A DNA stretch of 64,000 bases from Mesostigma viride. Lineage: Eukaryota > Streptophyta > Mesostigmatophyceae > Mesostigmatales > Mesostigmataceae. The position numbers and the translations under genes were made by a program. Below the pieces are notes generated by a model. The model made no database searches, had not been told where the DNA came from, and saw only the letters and a list, made by a program, of their open reading frames with translations. Of this stretch, positions 18,762-29,151 are shown piece by piece (the stretch's first letter is position 1; each line of letters begins with the position of its first letter). Location of the stretch: contig RPFO01000084.1 of the NCBI GenBank assembly GCA_009746045.1, positions 1,010,176 through 1,074,175 on the forward strand, given 5' to 3'.

Positions 18762-20640
18762 AGAAACATCGCTGCCGGCCCACCATGCACGGGCCTGGGA
18801 GGGATCTATAGACTGCATGGGTCGCGACAAAGTCGGCCCGGGTGCGGCGGACTAACACATCAGCCACGGTGCGATCGAGTGAGGGCGCGAGTGCCAGGCG
18901 CTGCCGCCAATACGAGGACCACGTGCCGGAGCAGAGTCACCACGGGACGGTCTGACCCTCGAGGTCGAGGCGGTCCGGCTTCACGGCGCTGGCAGCATGC
19001 GTGGAAAAACTCCGCCGTCTTGGGGCCTGCATGGCCCCGAACTCCTCAAGGACAAACGGGATGCCCCGGTGGGGCCCAACATATTTGCCGCGTAGGAGGC
19101 AAACTTGTCGCGCTCAGCCACAGCGGCTGCAGCGCTGGCATCCACAGCCGCCCAGAGGATGTGGCGAATGGAGAGCCACGGCAGAGCCACGGCTGAGACA
19201 TCGATGAGCAGGTGGCAACCCTGCCCATCGATCGTAGTCAAGCACGGTAATGTCGGGGCGGTGGTAGAGGGCGGCCCCATCCGCGTACGTCCTCGCACTT
19301 GATGGTGGAGTGGGGAAAGACCGACCGAACCATTGCCGTACACACCACCTGGAGGACGGGAGAGCGGTATGGAGATCAGAGGAACCAGTTCTGGTTCTGC
19401 TGGCCAGCCACCCATGCACGCGATGTAGTGCGTCCCAGTAGTATCCAGAGCAAGCCCGCAGCTGCCGCAGGACGCACCCGGGGACGTGTCAATGAGAGGT
19501 TGCGGGGCCAACAGCTGGTGGCGGAGGGCGATGGCGTACAGTCTGTAAAGGGCCGGAACCAGCGTGAACAAAGGGCTCATGGGGAGGGCACGCAGGAATG
19601 CGGCGCCCCCCACGCTCCCCTCAAGGGAAACGGAGTGAAGCCAAGCCTAGTAGTTCCCCTGATCGGTCGTTCAAGCTCGCATGCAGACCCATTCAGTCGG
19701 CACAGTGTACATACTATATCTGCGTCTACAGGTCTTTTGTTGTTTTTCATGAACGCGGCCCGAGGGAAGACACTAGGACTGACGACAGTGGACACGCCGG
19801 GCGTGCCCCGTGGCAGGCCCGACGGTGGATGGCCTTGGCGGGGCGGATGAGCTAGGTCGCAGGCCTGCTGGATCCCGAGGTATAAGAACCCTGCACAGCC
19901 TGCACAAAGGGGATATCAAGGGGGATGGGGTGACCAAGTCGGGAATGCATGGCGCTGACGGCGCTGGGTCGACCAATTAACCGGCGGATCTCCGCCCAGG
20001 CCTGAGCAACAGAGCCATTGAAGGATCGTTCGAAGGCGGCGGGGGCGAGGCGGGCGGCGCAGGTAAGCCGACGTACCCGCCCATGCGGCAGGGGAGGGTG
20101 GCCAAGCATGGAGTGAGCTGGCAGGCTAGGGCCGGGGAGGAGCACCTGCATGCAAGGCGGCCTGTTCAAATGCGCTCGTCGTGGCCCTCCGCGGCAAGCC
20201 GCACCATTTGAGTGGGCCGGGGAGCGCCACGGAGCCAGTGAACCACGGGCCGCGGGTGGGCGCAATTAAACCAGAGGAGGAGCCCTTTGGACCGGGGGGT
20301 CCTTGAGGCGCGCCCAAGACTCGAGGACATGGGTGCGCTGTTCCATGCACGGTGGCCCGGACTCTCCTCTTCGACGTAGTCAGGGTCACCAACAGGGACG
20401 CCCAGGCACGAGAAACCGCGTGCCCGCGCCAATGCCACCGGGATATTAGCCGCGGGGTCCAAGCCAGAGCAGTCCCCCTGGGGCGAAAAGACTGCACACT
20501 TGGGGAGGGTGAGCTGAAGGAATTGATGGCTGCCATCGATATACATATCAACACATGCTCCGGGCGGCTGTGGATGCCGGCGCTGCTGCCGCTGTGGCTG
20601 AGCGCGACAAGTTTGCCTCCTACGGCAATTAATGTGGGGC
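18762..20640 (-). pseudogene. RLE-type LINE, C-terminal half (broken)
   Basis: The minus strand shows, in order but in different frames: the end of a reverse transcriptase and its thumb (LPKCAVFSPQG then GFSCLGVPVGDPDYVE, near 20400-20500), the RLAPAAF...AQAWAEIRRL block (about 19990-20060), a CCHC knuckle (CGSCG...GTHYIAC, about 19415-19470), RPDITVLD (about 19235-19270) and LLIDVS (about 19195-19215). RPD-X-LIDV is the core of the restriction-like endonuclease of R2/CRE/Dualen/Utopia-like LINEs, which nick DNA for target-primed reverse transcription. Multiple frameshifts and an internal inversion make it inactive. The clade cannot be fixed by eye. Confidence 0.75.
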
Positions 20641-20960
20641 CCCACCGGGGCATCCGGTCCCTGTGTCCTTGAGGAGTTCGGGGCCATGGGCCCCAAGACA
20701 GCAGAGTTTTTCCACGAGTGCTGCCAGAGCCGTGAAGACGGCCTCGACCTCGAGGGTCAGACCGCCCCGTGGTCTGCCCGCACGGGCGTGGTGGCAGTGG
20801 TCCTCGTATTGGCGGCAGCGCCTGTCACTCGCCCTCACTCGCACCGTGGCTGATGTGTTAGTCCGCCGCACCCGGGTCGATCGACTTTGTCGCGACCCAT
20901 GCGATCTAGATCCCTCCCAGCCGGCCTGCATGCATGGTGGCCCGGCAGCGGCGATGTTGC
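20551..20960 (+). mobile_element. Second RLE-LINE 3' end in opposite orientation
   Basis: This 0.4-kb segment is the inverted counterpart of 18762-19160 (shared blocks include the sequence around CTGCCGCTGTGGCTGAGCG and CCGCACCCGGGTCGATCG). The two copies face away from each other around the body of the minus-strand element, making a large inverted repeat. Confidence 0.7.
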
Positions 20961-21029
20961 TCGGTGTCCTAGTTTTGCACGTGACGTAGTTAGGTGTACG
21001 TACCTTGTGCAGCTGGCGTGATCCTTGGA

Positions 21030-21150
21030 TTAATTAATTAATAATTAGTTAATTAAACTCGTGCTCCCGTTGGGGAGTCACGGAGCACCGGAGTGCTTTT
21101 AATCCCTGCAGTGTGCACAACAGGAAGAAAGGGCAGAGACCCCCTTTCTC
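21030..21150 (-). mobile_element. LINE 3' tail (outer copy)
   Basis: On the minus strand, AAAGGGGGTCTCTGCCC leads to GGTGCTCCGTGACTCCCC, AACGGGAGCACGAG and TTAATTAA repeats. The same tail is at 58140-58280 (+). It abuts the next LINE's tail, showing nested or tandem insertion. Confidence 0.7.
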
Positions 21151-21164
21151 CTTCATGCCAGAGG

Positions 21165-22620
21165 CATTAATTAATTAATTTATTAGACTCGTGCTCCCGT
21201 TGGGGAGTCACGGAGCATTAACCCCGATGGATGGATGGATGGGTACAAACATTCCTACCGGTCTAATCTATCTACATTGGCTACATACTACATCTATCTA
21301 ACAGCATTCTAACTACAACATCTATCTAGGCAGCCGCACGCTGCCCTAGGGGGAGCTATCTGGCGTGCCTCCCGCGGGATTGCACACGCGGGCGCTTCCC
21401 CACTGGGGGGGGCTCGTTGTCCTCTATGACCTGGGCCCATTTGGCCTTGTCCATCATCTTCTTCCAAATCACGGAGAGGCCTAGGCCCCCCATGTCCTCT
21501 ACTAGCTGTTCTTTGAAGGTGCGGGCCTTGCGGCGTCTAACATCACTGGGCCCAGCCCACGTCAGGAGGTGCCGGCCAGGCTGGGCTGGTCGCAGTCCTG
21601 CGGGGGGGCCACGTGAGGTGTCTACCTGGTTGGTGCGAGCTAGGTGCCCTACTAGCTGCAGGCGGCGTTGCTTAATGGTGCTGGTGATATAGGGCATGCC
21701 CTGGTACAGGTCCTCATTGCGGACATGAGCAGCATATATCCTACTCTGAAAATGGAACGCAGCATGCTGGTGACCGCGCCGTCTAGCTTGCGGGCCAGGT
21801 CGGCGGTGAGGGTCCACGTCTCGGCGCCATACGTGAGAACAGGAAGGACGAGGACCTTGAACAGGTCCTGTTTCTCGATCTTGCCCAGGGGCTTGCGCCA
21901 CAGGGCCCCGGCGGTACTGGCGTAAAGCGTGCCAGGCGAGGGAGATGCGATGGTCCACATCAACCTCGCAGCTGGGGAGCAGGCTGCCCAGCCGAGCTTA
22001 ACGCGGTCCCGATACAGGACTCGAGAGCCGTCTAGGAGATAGAGGGGCGGCGGTGAGCCAGAGGCATTCCATGTGCAGTAGTAATCGGACACGATATACG
22101 ATCCGGCAAGTTCTGTGGGTGCAATAAGACCCATGTGAGCATATCATAACAATGAGCGTGGGCAAGTAACCTGTATCTGACATAGCCAAGACGTAGCATG
22201 GCTGTACAAAAGCTAAGCTAAGGCGATGGCTTGTTGTGTGCCGTGCGTGAGCGGGGCACACGTGTGAAGTCCTAGGTACTGAGGTGGCTTGCCTAGGCAA
22301 ACATCATCTTGGCATGGCTGCCCGATGGCGGCAGTGACTACCAATGGACGTTCAAGCTAGGGCTATTCAGCCTATTCTAGCCCGCAGGGGGCGACCACAT
22401 CTTGTGGTTGATCATCAGGTCCCGGCCGCCCCTCCATGCAGTACGTACATACACCTTGGGCTTCTGGGGGTCCTGCTTGTGGCGGGGGTATTCAGGCCAC
22501 GGGTCGCGTCGCTGCTGCTGCTGCTGCGCGGGGGTCCTGGGTCGTCGTCCAGCGTCCAGGTGAGGTCGTGCAACCTCTTGCGACGAGAGAGGATCGAACC
22601 GCTGCAGATCCTTGGATGTC
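21165..22620 (-). pseudogene. Internally deleted APE-class LINE (ORF1 end plus ORF2 C-terminus)
   Basis: Reading right to left: an ORF1 C-terminus (about 22620-22380), a spacer, then ORF2 C-terminal sequence with LVLPVLTYGAETWTLT and VGHLARTNQVDTSRG (about 21850-21590) and WAQVIEDNEPPPVGKRPR. The 3' end has a CATC repeat, a CTCCCCAACGGGAG hairpin and TTAATTAA (21165-21235). The reverse transcriptase itself is missing. The C-terminal pattern resembles RTE-like LINEs. Frames are broken. Confidence 0.75.
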
Positions 22621-22624
22621 TGTG

Positions 22625-22745
22625 TCAGATTACTATTAATTTCTTCAGGGTTCTTCTTCTTTTCGGGGTTTTAATGTTGCATGCCATTGAATCTCATCTC
22701 CGTAATTTATCGTTCTCAACAATGAATATATATTCAAGACCTACG
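22625..22745 (-). repeat. Dispersed repeat family, reverse copy
   Basis: The complement of TAAATTACGGAGATGAGATT and the adjacent AAAACCCCGAAAAGAAG is found here, matching 18540-18680. Confidence 0.7.
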
Positions 22746-22754
22746 CGGGTATAC

Positions 22755-23220
22755 TATATGTACACTGTGCCGACTGGATGGGTCTGCATGCGAGCTTGAA
22801 CGATCAGGGGAAGGCTTGGCTTCACTCCGTTTCCCTTGAGCCGCGTACTAGGTTGTTTTTCATGAAGGCGGCATGAACCAGGGAAGACCCTATAGGACTG
22901 ACGACAGTGGACACGCCGGGCATGTCCCGGGGCAGGCGACGAGCTGGACGGCCTGCCAGGGCGGGGCGGACGAGGTCGCAGGCCTGCTGGATCCCGAGGT
23001 AAGAATCCTGCACAGCCTGCACACAGGGGAATGGGGATGGGATGACCATTGAAGTCGGGAATGGCGCTGACGGCGCTGGGGACCAACCGGCGGATCTCCG
23101 CCCAGGCGTGAGCAACAGAGCCAAGGAAGGCGGCGGGGGCGAGGCGGGCGGCGCGGGTGAGCCCACACCCGCCCATGCGGCAGGGGAGGGTGGCCAAGCG
23201 CATGGAGTGACCTGGCGCAT
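22755..23220 (-). pseudogene. RLE-LINE fragment (thumb region)
   Basis: LPCRMGGCGLTRAARLAPAAF and SVAHAWAEIRRLV (minus, about 23190-23080) match the corresponding block of the 18762-20640 element. The left 90 bp (22755-22845) corresponds to 19620-19710 in inverted orientation, so a segment has flipped. No intact frame. Confidence 0.65.
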
Positions 23221-23229
23221 TGATTATAT

Positions 23230-23440
23230 ATTCATTGAGAATGCCATAAATTACGGACATGAGATCTCGGCAATGATGCAAGTACATGCATAAGGAAAAA
23301 CCCAAAACTGAAGAAGAAGAACCCTAATGAAAATAATAGTAATCTGACACGGATGTATGCAAGCGATCGATGTATATATTCATTGAGAATAATTAATTAC
23401 GGAGGTGAGATTGGCATGCATGCAACAGAAGGATATCCAT
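23230..23440 (+). repeat. Two copies of the dispersed TTACGGA repeat
   Basis: Copies around 23232 and 23375 share TATATTCATTGAGAAT and AATTACGGA with the family at 18425-18700. Confidence 0.6.
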
Positions 23441-23448
23441 ACACACCC

Positions 23449-23642
23449 CACCGTCTAGGTCATCTAGTCGCTCTACACGTAAGCCAGCCATAATTTCAAT
23501 GCACACGGATACACATTTCCATCACCATTCATATTCATCATCCTGAACGACTCGAACACGCGGACAAGATAACGGCAGGCTCGAGCTACCATGGTCCGGA
23601 TTCTCCCGATTTCTGGCCTGCGCTGGTTAATGTCTCCTTGAT
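23449..23642 (-). repeat. 194-bp repeat, reverse copy of 57826-58022
   Basis: Both copies contain the block GTCCGGATTCTCCCGATTTC (this orientation) and CTAGGTCATCTAGTCGCTC with few differences. A partial copy is at 52600-52745. High similarity suggests recent movement. It has no coding capacity. Confidence 0.8.
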
Positions 23643-23654
23643 ACACATATCCTT

Positions 23655-23760
23655 CTATATATTCATTGAGAATGATTAATTACGGAGGTGAGATCAACAG
23701 AAGGAAATCCCCGAAAAGAAGAAGAATCCTGAAGAAATTTAATTGTATTAAAACGTAAAT
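23655..23760 (+). repeat. Dispersed TTACGGA repeat copy
   Basis: TTCATTGAGAATGATTAATT then ACGGAGGTGAGAT and GAAATCCCCGAAAAGAAGAA match the family. Just downstream, up to 24015, there is a short open frame but no recognisable protein. Confidence 0.6.
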
Positions 23761-24014
23761 GCCATGCGTGGGCGCAAGCCGCCATGGCCAGGTCGTCGTT
23801 TTCCGGAATGCACGTCGTACGTGAAAAAGTACCCTGACCCCTTGTACTTTGACCGGCCAGAACACCTCTATAACTTTGTCAGAAGTAAGCAAACCCTAGT
23901 ACCATGCTGTGAGGAAAATTATAAACTTTCGATCTTCTCAGCTAAACTTTTCCTAATTCTCAATAGTTTTCGCGGCATTTGGTCCCCCGAGAAGGGGCCG
24001 ACGTGTCGGCTGTA

Positions 24015-24056
24015 ACTCAGTTTTAGGCGGAAAATCGGCAGCCAGACCATTTAGAG
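24015..24056. mobile_element. Relic piggyBac right end
   Basis: GAAAATCGGCAGCCAGACC then ATTTAGAGG and TTAA resembles the right end of the piggyBac element at 27160-27195 (GAAAATCGGCACGAGGACGG then TTTAGGGG and TTAA). No partner end is identified. Confidence 0.5.
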
Positions 24057-24232
24057 GTTAATGGGCGTTAGTAGGTATAATGATGAGACAATGCGTTAAC
24101 CGGGCCCAAAGCGCAGGCCTGAAATACAGATGGAGGATCGATCCCGACCATGGTCATGCAGGGAAGCCCAAGCCTGCCTTTGTCTTACCCACGTCTGACA
24201 GCCCGTTCAGGCTGGACATGTAGGTGAATTAA

Positions 24233-24330
24233 GTAAGTAAGTAAGTACTTGCGTGTCATGCCGGCATGCGCAAAGGCATGCCACGGAGTACTATGCTAAT
24301 CTCATTAGAAAGATAATTACACAAAAGTTT
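24233..24330 (+). mobile_element. LINE 3'-UTR fragment
   Basis: AAGTACTTGCGTGTC, CGCAAAGGCATGCCACGGAG and TACTATGCTAATCTCATTAG are the reverse complement of 54490-54560. The piggyBac element begins at its end. Confidence 0.65.
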
Positions 24331-24667
24331 AACCCCTCAACCGTCTTTGACTCGTGACTAAAATGAGTCACGAGTTGCACAGTATGCCACAGGTGCCCCC
24401 ATTCAGCCTAATTATTTTTTCTAGACCATACTAGGAACCAAGCATAACCATATTAGGGCCCACCTGGGGGTATAGTGGGTGGTCCCAGTGCTAGCCCCCC
24501 CTGCTCTATAAATAGCCCCCCCCTCAGGGGGGTACGGTGAGTGTGCGCGGTGACACCCTTATAATGGATGATAGACCCCTTTCCTCAATGAGTTGACCCT
24601 GGGGTTGGTTTTGTAGATAGATTTTTTAGTTAGGATGGGATACAAACACTAAAAATTGTAACTCCCC

Positions 24668-25145
24668 CAGGGACCCATCAGCTGGTGCTAAAAATAACTG
24701 GTGACTATTTCGAGTCGCGAGTTTTTGGGGGGCTAAAATAGGCATCCTAGTGCAGTTTTGAACATGGAAACGATATGCAAGCATGGAGTATGGGCAAACA
24801 TGCATGCTAACACTTATTCCAACCTGTGTGCCACCAATACCTGCCATAACCACTACAGGTCCCTGCCGGATATGATTGGAGACGACTACGCGCGGGCCGC
24901 GAGTACGGGGTTCACAACCTTATCATACATGATGGAGCACGTATACCTTGGATTTCACCCTAGTATTTCAGGGGGGACTGCAACTGTACCCAAGCACTAC
25001 ATCCAAACACTTACATGTCTTGTTTCACCCAGGGACCCACAAGATAATGCTAAAAATAGCTGGTGACTATTCTGAGTGACCAGTTTGGGGGGGCTAGAAT
25101 AAACATCCTAGTGCAGTTTTGAACATGGAAATGATAGGTAAGCAT
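24668..25145 (+). repeat. Diverged direct duplication inside the piggyBac element
   Basis: Segments 24668-24787 and 25028-25145 share GGACCCA..., GCTAAAAATA, CTGGTGACTATT and CCTAGTGCAGTTTTGAACAT at a spacing of 360 bp. No coding potential is seen here. Confidence 0.75.
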
Positions 25146-25305
25146 GAAACATGCATGATTATGTTTATTCCAGCTCCTATGTGGCACAAATATATGCCAC
25201 AATAAGCGTAAATGCTTGCAGACCCGCTGATACTGTGGTACTTATTTTTACATGCATGATGGACCTTGCACACAAAGTCAAAACATCCCAGCACTCCTAG
25301 ATAAA

Positions 25306-26880
25306 TTAGTGACCAAGGGACCATGCATGCAGTAACACTGAAAATTGCCAACTAGAAATAGGTGGCACTGTGACCATCACGGAGCAGATTTTCAAACTGC
25401 ACAAGTTATGCATAAACATGAAAGCTAATAAGACATGACCATGAAACAATAACCCATGCAGGCTAACAACATGAAACCAAATAACACATGCACAGGTGGG
25501 TCCATGAAACAATAACACACACTTCAAACCATGCCGGCCCATGGTGATACACGGCGCGCATGAGCGCGGGCAGGAAAGGCCAAACGCCATGCCACGTAGG
25601 CAACAAATGCTAGCATTCTTAGTCAGCCTCCGTAGGACTATATCCCAGGCGGACATGCTCCGCCCTGAGATGGCGGCGCCGCGCCACCCCCTTGAGCTTC
25701 CGGGTGGTGGCTGCTGACCCCTCGTGGTAGTGGCGCCCTTGAAATTCTTGGCGCATTCGCCACGCTGGGAGAGGCGCTGCCATACCCGCTGCTTCGTCAC
25801 GTTGAAGTCCAGCCCCTCCACCTGCCCGGAGTGGAAGAGGCCGAAGCAGTTCCGCTCGCTGTTGCTGCAGAACGCCATGTCACAGTGCTCGCACATGACC
25901 GAGGTCTTGTGCTTCCTGCCTTGCGCGCAGCACAGTTGGCACAGCACCTGCTCCACCCAGAAATTTGCCCATCTCATGCATTGTTAAGGGGTGCCACTCA
26001 CGCTCACCTGGCTTGCCCGCCCCCTTGAGCTCAGCATAGTCGTTGGTCTCCTTGACAATCTTGGCCACGACATCACGTTGGGACCAGAAAAGGGAGAACA
26101 GCCCGAGGGGCCCAAACTCGAGCTGGGCAGGGGAAAGGTTTTGATAGCAGGCGGTACCCGTCATCGGCGACAGCACCGGAGTATCGGGAAAAGGAAACAC
26201 ACCTGGCTTGCCGAAACCAGATTTCCAGACAGTCTCGGCTGGCTCCTCAGTGGCAGGAGTGTCGTTAGGAAAAACGAATCATCGAGCTCAGCCTCACCGC
26301 TCGGCACCGGACCCTCCGCACCCTTCTGGTAAACAAAGTCGTCATCGGAAGCGTCCGAGACAACGCTCTCGCTGGCCGCCGCCTTGGTCTGACGGCGCCT
26401 TTTCGGGGCGTGGCTGATGGCTGGGTTCTTCTTCGGGTTGCCGACAGCGCGCTTCCCCGGCTCGCGTCGCTTGACCGGTGTGGGCAGCTCGATATCCTCG
26501 GATTTGTCGTCGTCGTCCTCGCCGGCGTCAGAATCGCTATCCTGGCCCTGCTCGCTATCATCGTCACTGCTACCTGCCGTTGGGACCTTCCTGGCGGCGC
26601 ATTCTTTCACTAGAGCTTCGTACTCATCTGAGCTGCACGAATATATGAAAATCTGCTCACGGGTGAATGGGTACGTGAGCTTGTCGTCCGGGAAATAGCA
26701 CCGTGCACCATCTCCGGACCTGTTCACTGTCACTACCTTGCCCGGCAAACGTACCTCGCTTTGTTTTTCCCCATACTGCTCTATCGCCCAGTCTCGTCCG
26801 AATTTTTCCACAGGCACTGCCATGAAAATGCCCTTCTTTACCTTGAAAGTCCGTATATCTGCCTGCATTTCGTCCGCCAT
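25306..26880 (-). pseudogene. piggyBac transposase, catalytic core deleted
   Basis: Exon 1 (26880-26203, ATG at 26880) encodes an N-terminus followed by an acidic, Ser/Asp-rich region and KRRR-type basic stretches. A GT-AG intron joins phase 0 to 26122, where LGLFSLFWSQRDVVAKIV, KETNDYAELK and WHPLTMHEMGKFLG match the N-terminal start of the piggyBac DDE domain. At about 25965 the reading jumps directly to the cysteine-rich C-terminal finger (CQLCCAQGRKHKTSVMCEHC...FCS...CFGLFH). The whole DDD catalytic region between is absent, so the product cannot transpose. The frame also changes at the joint. Homology ends near 25820; the remaining open sequence to 25306 is of doubtful relevance. Confidence 0.8.
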
Positions 26881-27191
26881 GTCTACGTCCGCGCTCCCCC
26901 CTTTTTTCGCATCCTTCGTTTTCGTACGTTTTTGTCAATTTTTTTTACCGCCCAAACCTGCATGCACCAGGGTACCCTGTTGACTTTGACCAGGGTTTCC
27001 ACCCTGATACGGTGGTCAAATACGGTCAGACAAGTGTCCTACGGATAGAGTGAATCTAGATCTTTTCGGTGGTCTAGTTGGTTCCCGCCAAAACCCTCCC
27101 GCCAAATCCCTACAGGGCGCACAAACTCATGCCGAATGTGAGGCATGAGAAAAACTCGCAGTCGAAAATCGGCACGAGGACGGTTTAGGGG

Positions 27192-28855
27192 TTAAACAAA
27201 TATCGTCTGCATCATCCCCCAACCGTTAGGCACTAGATGGGGATCAATCCGAGCTGTCCTCTACTGTAATGGCAGACGAGGCGCCGATATAGTGCAGTAG
27301 CGGCTATCCTCAGGACCAATAACCTCCACCTGCGGACTTCTACCCTGGCTAGCAACGGGCCGCGGGGCCCGTGGGGAGAAAACAGGAGCATACCCCTCAG
27401 GAAGGTGCTTATCGCAGATGGCAGCCCATTTCTCCTTGTCAATCATGCGGGCGCGGAGTACGGATAGTCCCAGAAGCCCTGTGCACATCTTCAAGCAGTT
27501 GTGTCACATAGGTCCGGATCGCGCCGCGCCGGTGCCCGGCGCGCGCAAGTTTGCCAGTGGGTTGCGATGGGACAAGGGGACCCTGCCATAGGAGGAGGTG
27601 TCTACCTGGTTGGCCCGTCTTAAGCCCCCCGGCAGGGCCCACATCGGTATTCACCTGGTCTGTGCGGGCAAGATTGCCGGCAAAGAGGAGGCGGCGGTGT
27701 CCGGGATGGTATGGGTGACAAGAGGGAGCTCGCAGTAGAGCTCGGCCCGGGTGCGGCGTTCTTGGTAGCGGACGCCGAGGATATCAAGGACGCCGAGGAT
27801 ATGACGGAGCATTCTAGTGACGGTGCCGTCAAGCTGCTGGCTCAGCGTCTGGTCCAGGGTCCACGCCTCGCAGCCATAAAGGAGGATGCTGAGGACAAGG
27901 GCCTTGAACAGAATGCGCTTGCGTCGCTCACTCAGGTAGCGGCAGGTCCAGAACCTGTCGAGGCGGCGGAGGGCCGCCCAGGCCTGGCCAATTCGGATGT
28001 TGATGTCGTCGCGGCCGTGGAGGGAAGCCAGCTGCCAAGGAGCTTGAAGCGAGTCGCCGGGGGGACGGGGCTGCCGTCCAGCAAGAGGAGGGTGGGTGGG
28101 GCTATCCCAGCAGGGAAGCCGATGGCCATGACCTCCGTTTTCTTGCTGATCATAAGCCCCACCGCCCGCGCTTCCAGTGATAAGCTGTCTAGCCAGAGTT
28201 GGGCTGACTCCGGGGTTTCCACGAGTGTCGTGTCATCAGCGTAGATCAGATCGCTCAGGCGGTAGGGGGGGTCAACCCCGCCGTAGCTGGCGTACTCCGT
28301 TACCTCGATCCCCGGCGGGCGCCCCTCCACCCGGGCGAAGCGGGCTTGTGCACGCCGCATAATATAGTCCACCATAATGATGAATAGATATGGGGAGAGC
28401 ACACAGCCCTGCCACACCCCGGTGTGCAGGGGGAACGCCGGAGTGACGCCGTCGGCGGTACGGACCTGGGCTTGGGACCCTTCATAGAACTGGCGGATGA
28501 TCTCAACGATGTACGATGGGACACGGAACAGGTGAAGGACCACCCACAGGGCGTCCCATATAACCGTATCGAATGCCTTGGTGTAATCCACGAAGATCAA
28601 TAGCAATGGCAAGAGGCCGGGGGCCAGGCGGCCCACTTCCTCGATCAGGCGGCGCGCGGTAATGGTGACCATAACACAATTGCGACCAACACCGGGAAGC
28701 CCATCTGGGACTCACCTAGGTGGGGATCGAGGCTGGCGCGCATGCGGTTTGACAGCAGGAGAGGCATGAAGACTTTTAGCACGCAGCTTTGGAGGCATAC
28801 GCCGCGGTAGTTGCCGGTATCCGCGGCGGACCCCTTGCCCTTGGTGAATGAAGGT
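27192..28855 (-). pseudogene. 5'-truncated APE-class LINE (reverse transcriptase and C-terminus)
   Basis: The minus strand starts inside the reverse transcriptase (GNYRGVCLQS near 28800), continues through FVDYTKAFDTVIWDAL, GVWQGCVLSPYLF and the catalytic YADD (about 28235), and runs to C-terminal sequence near 27250. The clearest open frame is 28672-27932. The 3' end reads GATGATGCAGACGATATTTG then TTTAA, and the TTAA is shared with the piggyBac element. Related 3' ends are at 54412-54480. Truncation at the 5' end is typical of LINE insertion. Confidence 0.85.
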
Positions 28856-28954
28856 TACTGTGTTTGGCTTTTTACATTCAAACGACAAAATAAATTGTAC
28901 TTAATGGTGCATCCACTTTTTCTCCCCAGTTGAACGCTACCTCCAGGTCTCTCA

Positions 28955-29080
28955 ACAGGCGGCATTAATTAATAGACACGTGACTGCGTTATCACACACA
29001 GGCGGCATCATAGCATCAATTAATTGATTAATTAAGAAGTCTCGTGTCCCCGTTGGGGGACCACGGCGCACTGAATTCCC
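28955..29080 (-). mobile_element. Two LINE 3' tails in series
   Basis: On the minus strand, GCGCCGTGGTCCCCC, AACGGGGACACGAG and TTAATTAATC form one tail (about 29080-29015). GCAGTCACGTGTCTATTAAT (about 28995-28970) is the end of a second type seen complete at 54820-54875 and 58300-58355. Confidence 0.65.
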
Positions 29081-29151
29081 CAATCAAGATACAATCGAAG
29101 CATTAAAACGATCAATAACACGCTTCGCGTCAGCACTGACATCAGCAAGCT

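Larger units (their letters stand above)
24329..27195. mobile_element. piggyBac-type element (2.86 kb) with TTAA duplications
   Basis: TTAA at 24329-24332 and 27192-27195 flanks matching ends: CCCCTCAACCGTC at the left, and CCCCTAAACCGTC at the right when read inward, identical at 12 of 13 bases. Precise TTAA targets and CCC-starting ends are diagnostic of piggyBac. The left end also holds the hairpin ACTCGTGACT/AGTCACGAGT (24352-24377). Inside is a minus-strand transposase gene lacking its catalytic core. A CTATAAATAG box lies near 24507. The element is non-autonomous. Confidence 0.85.
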
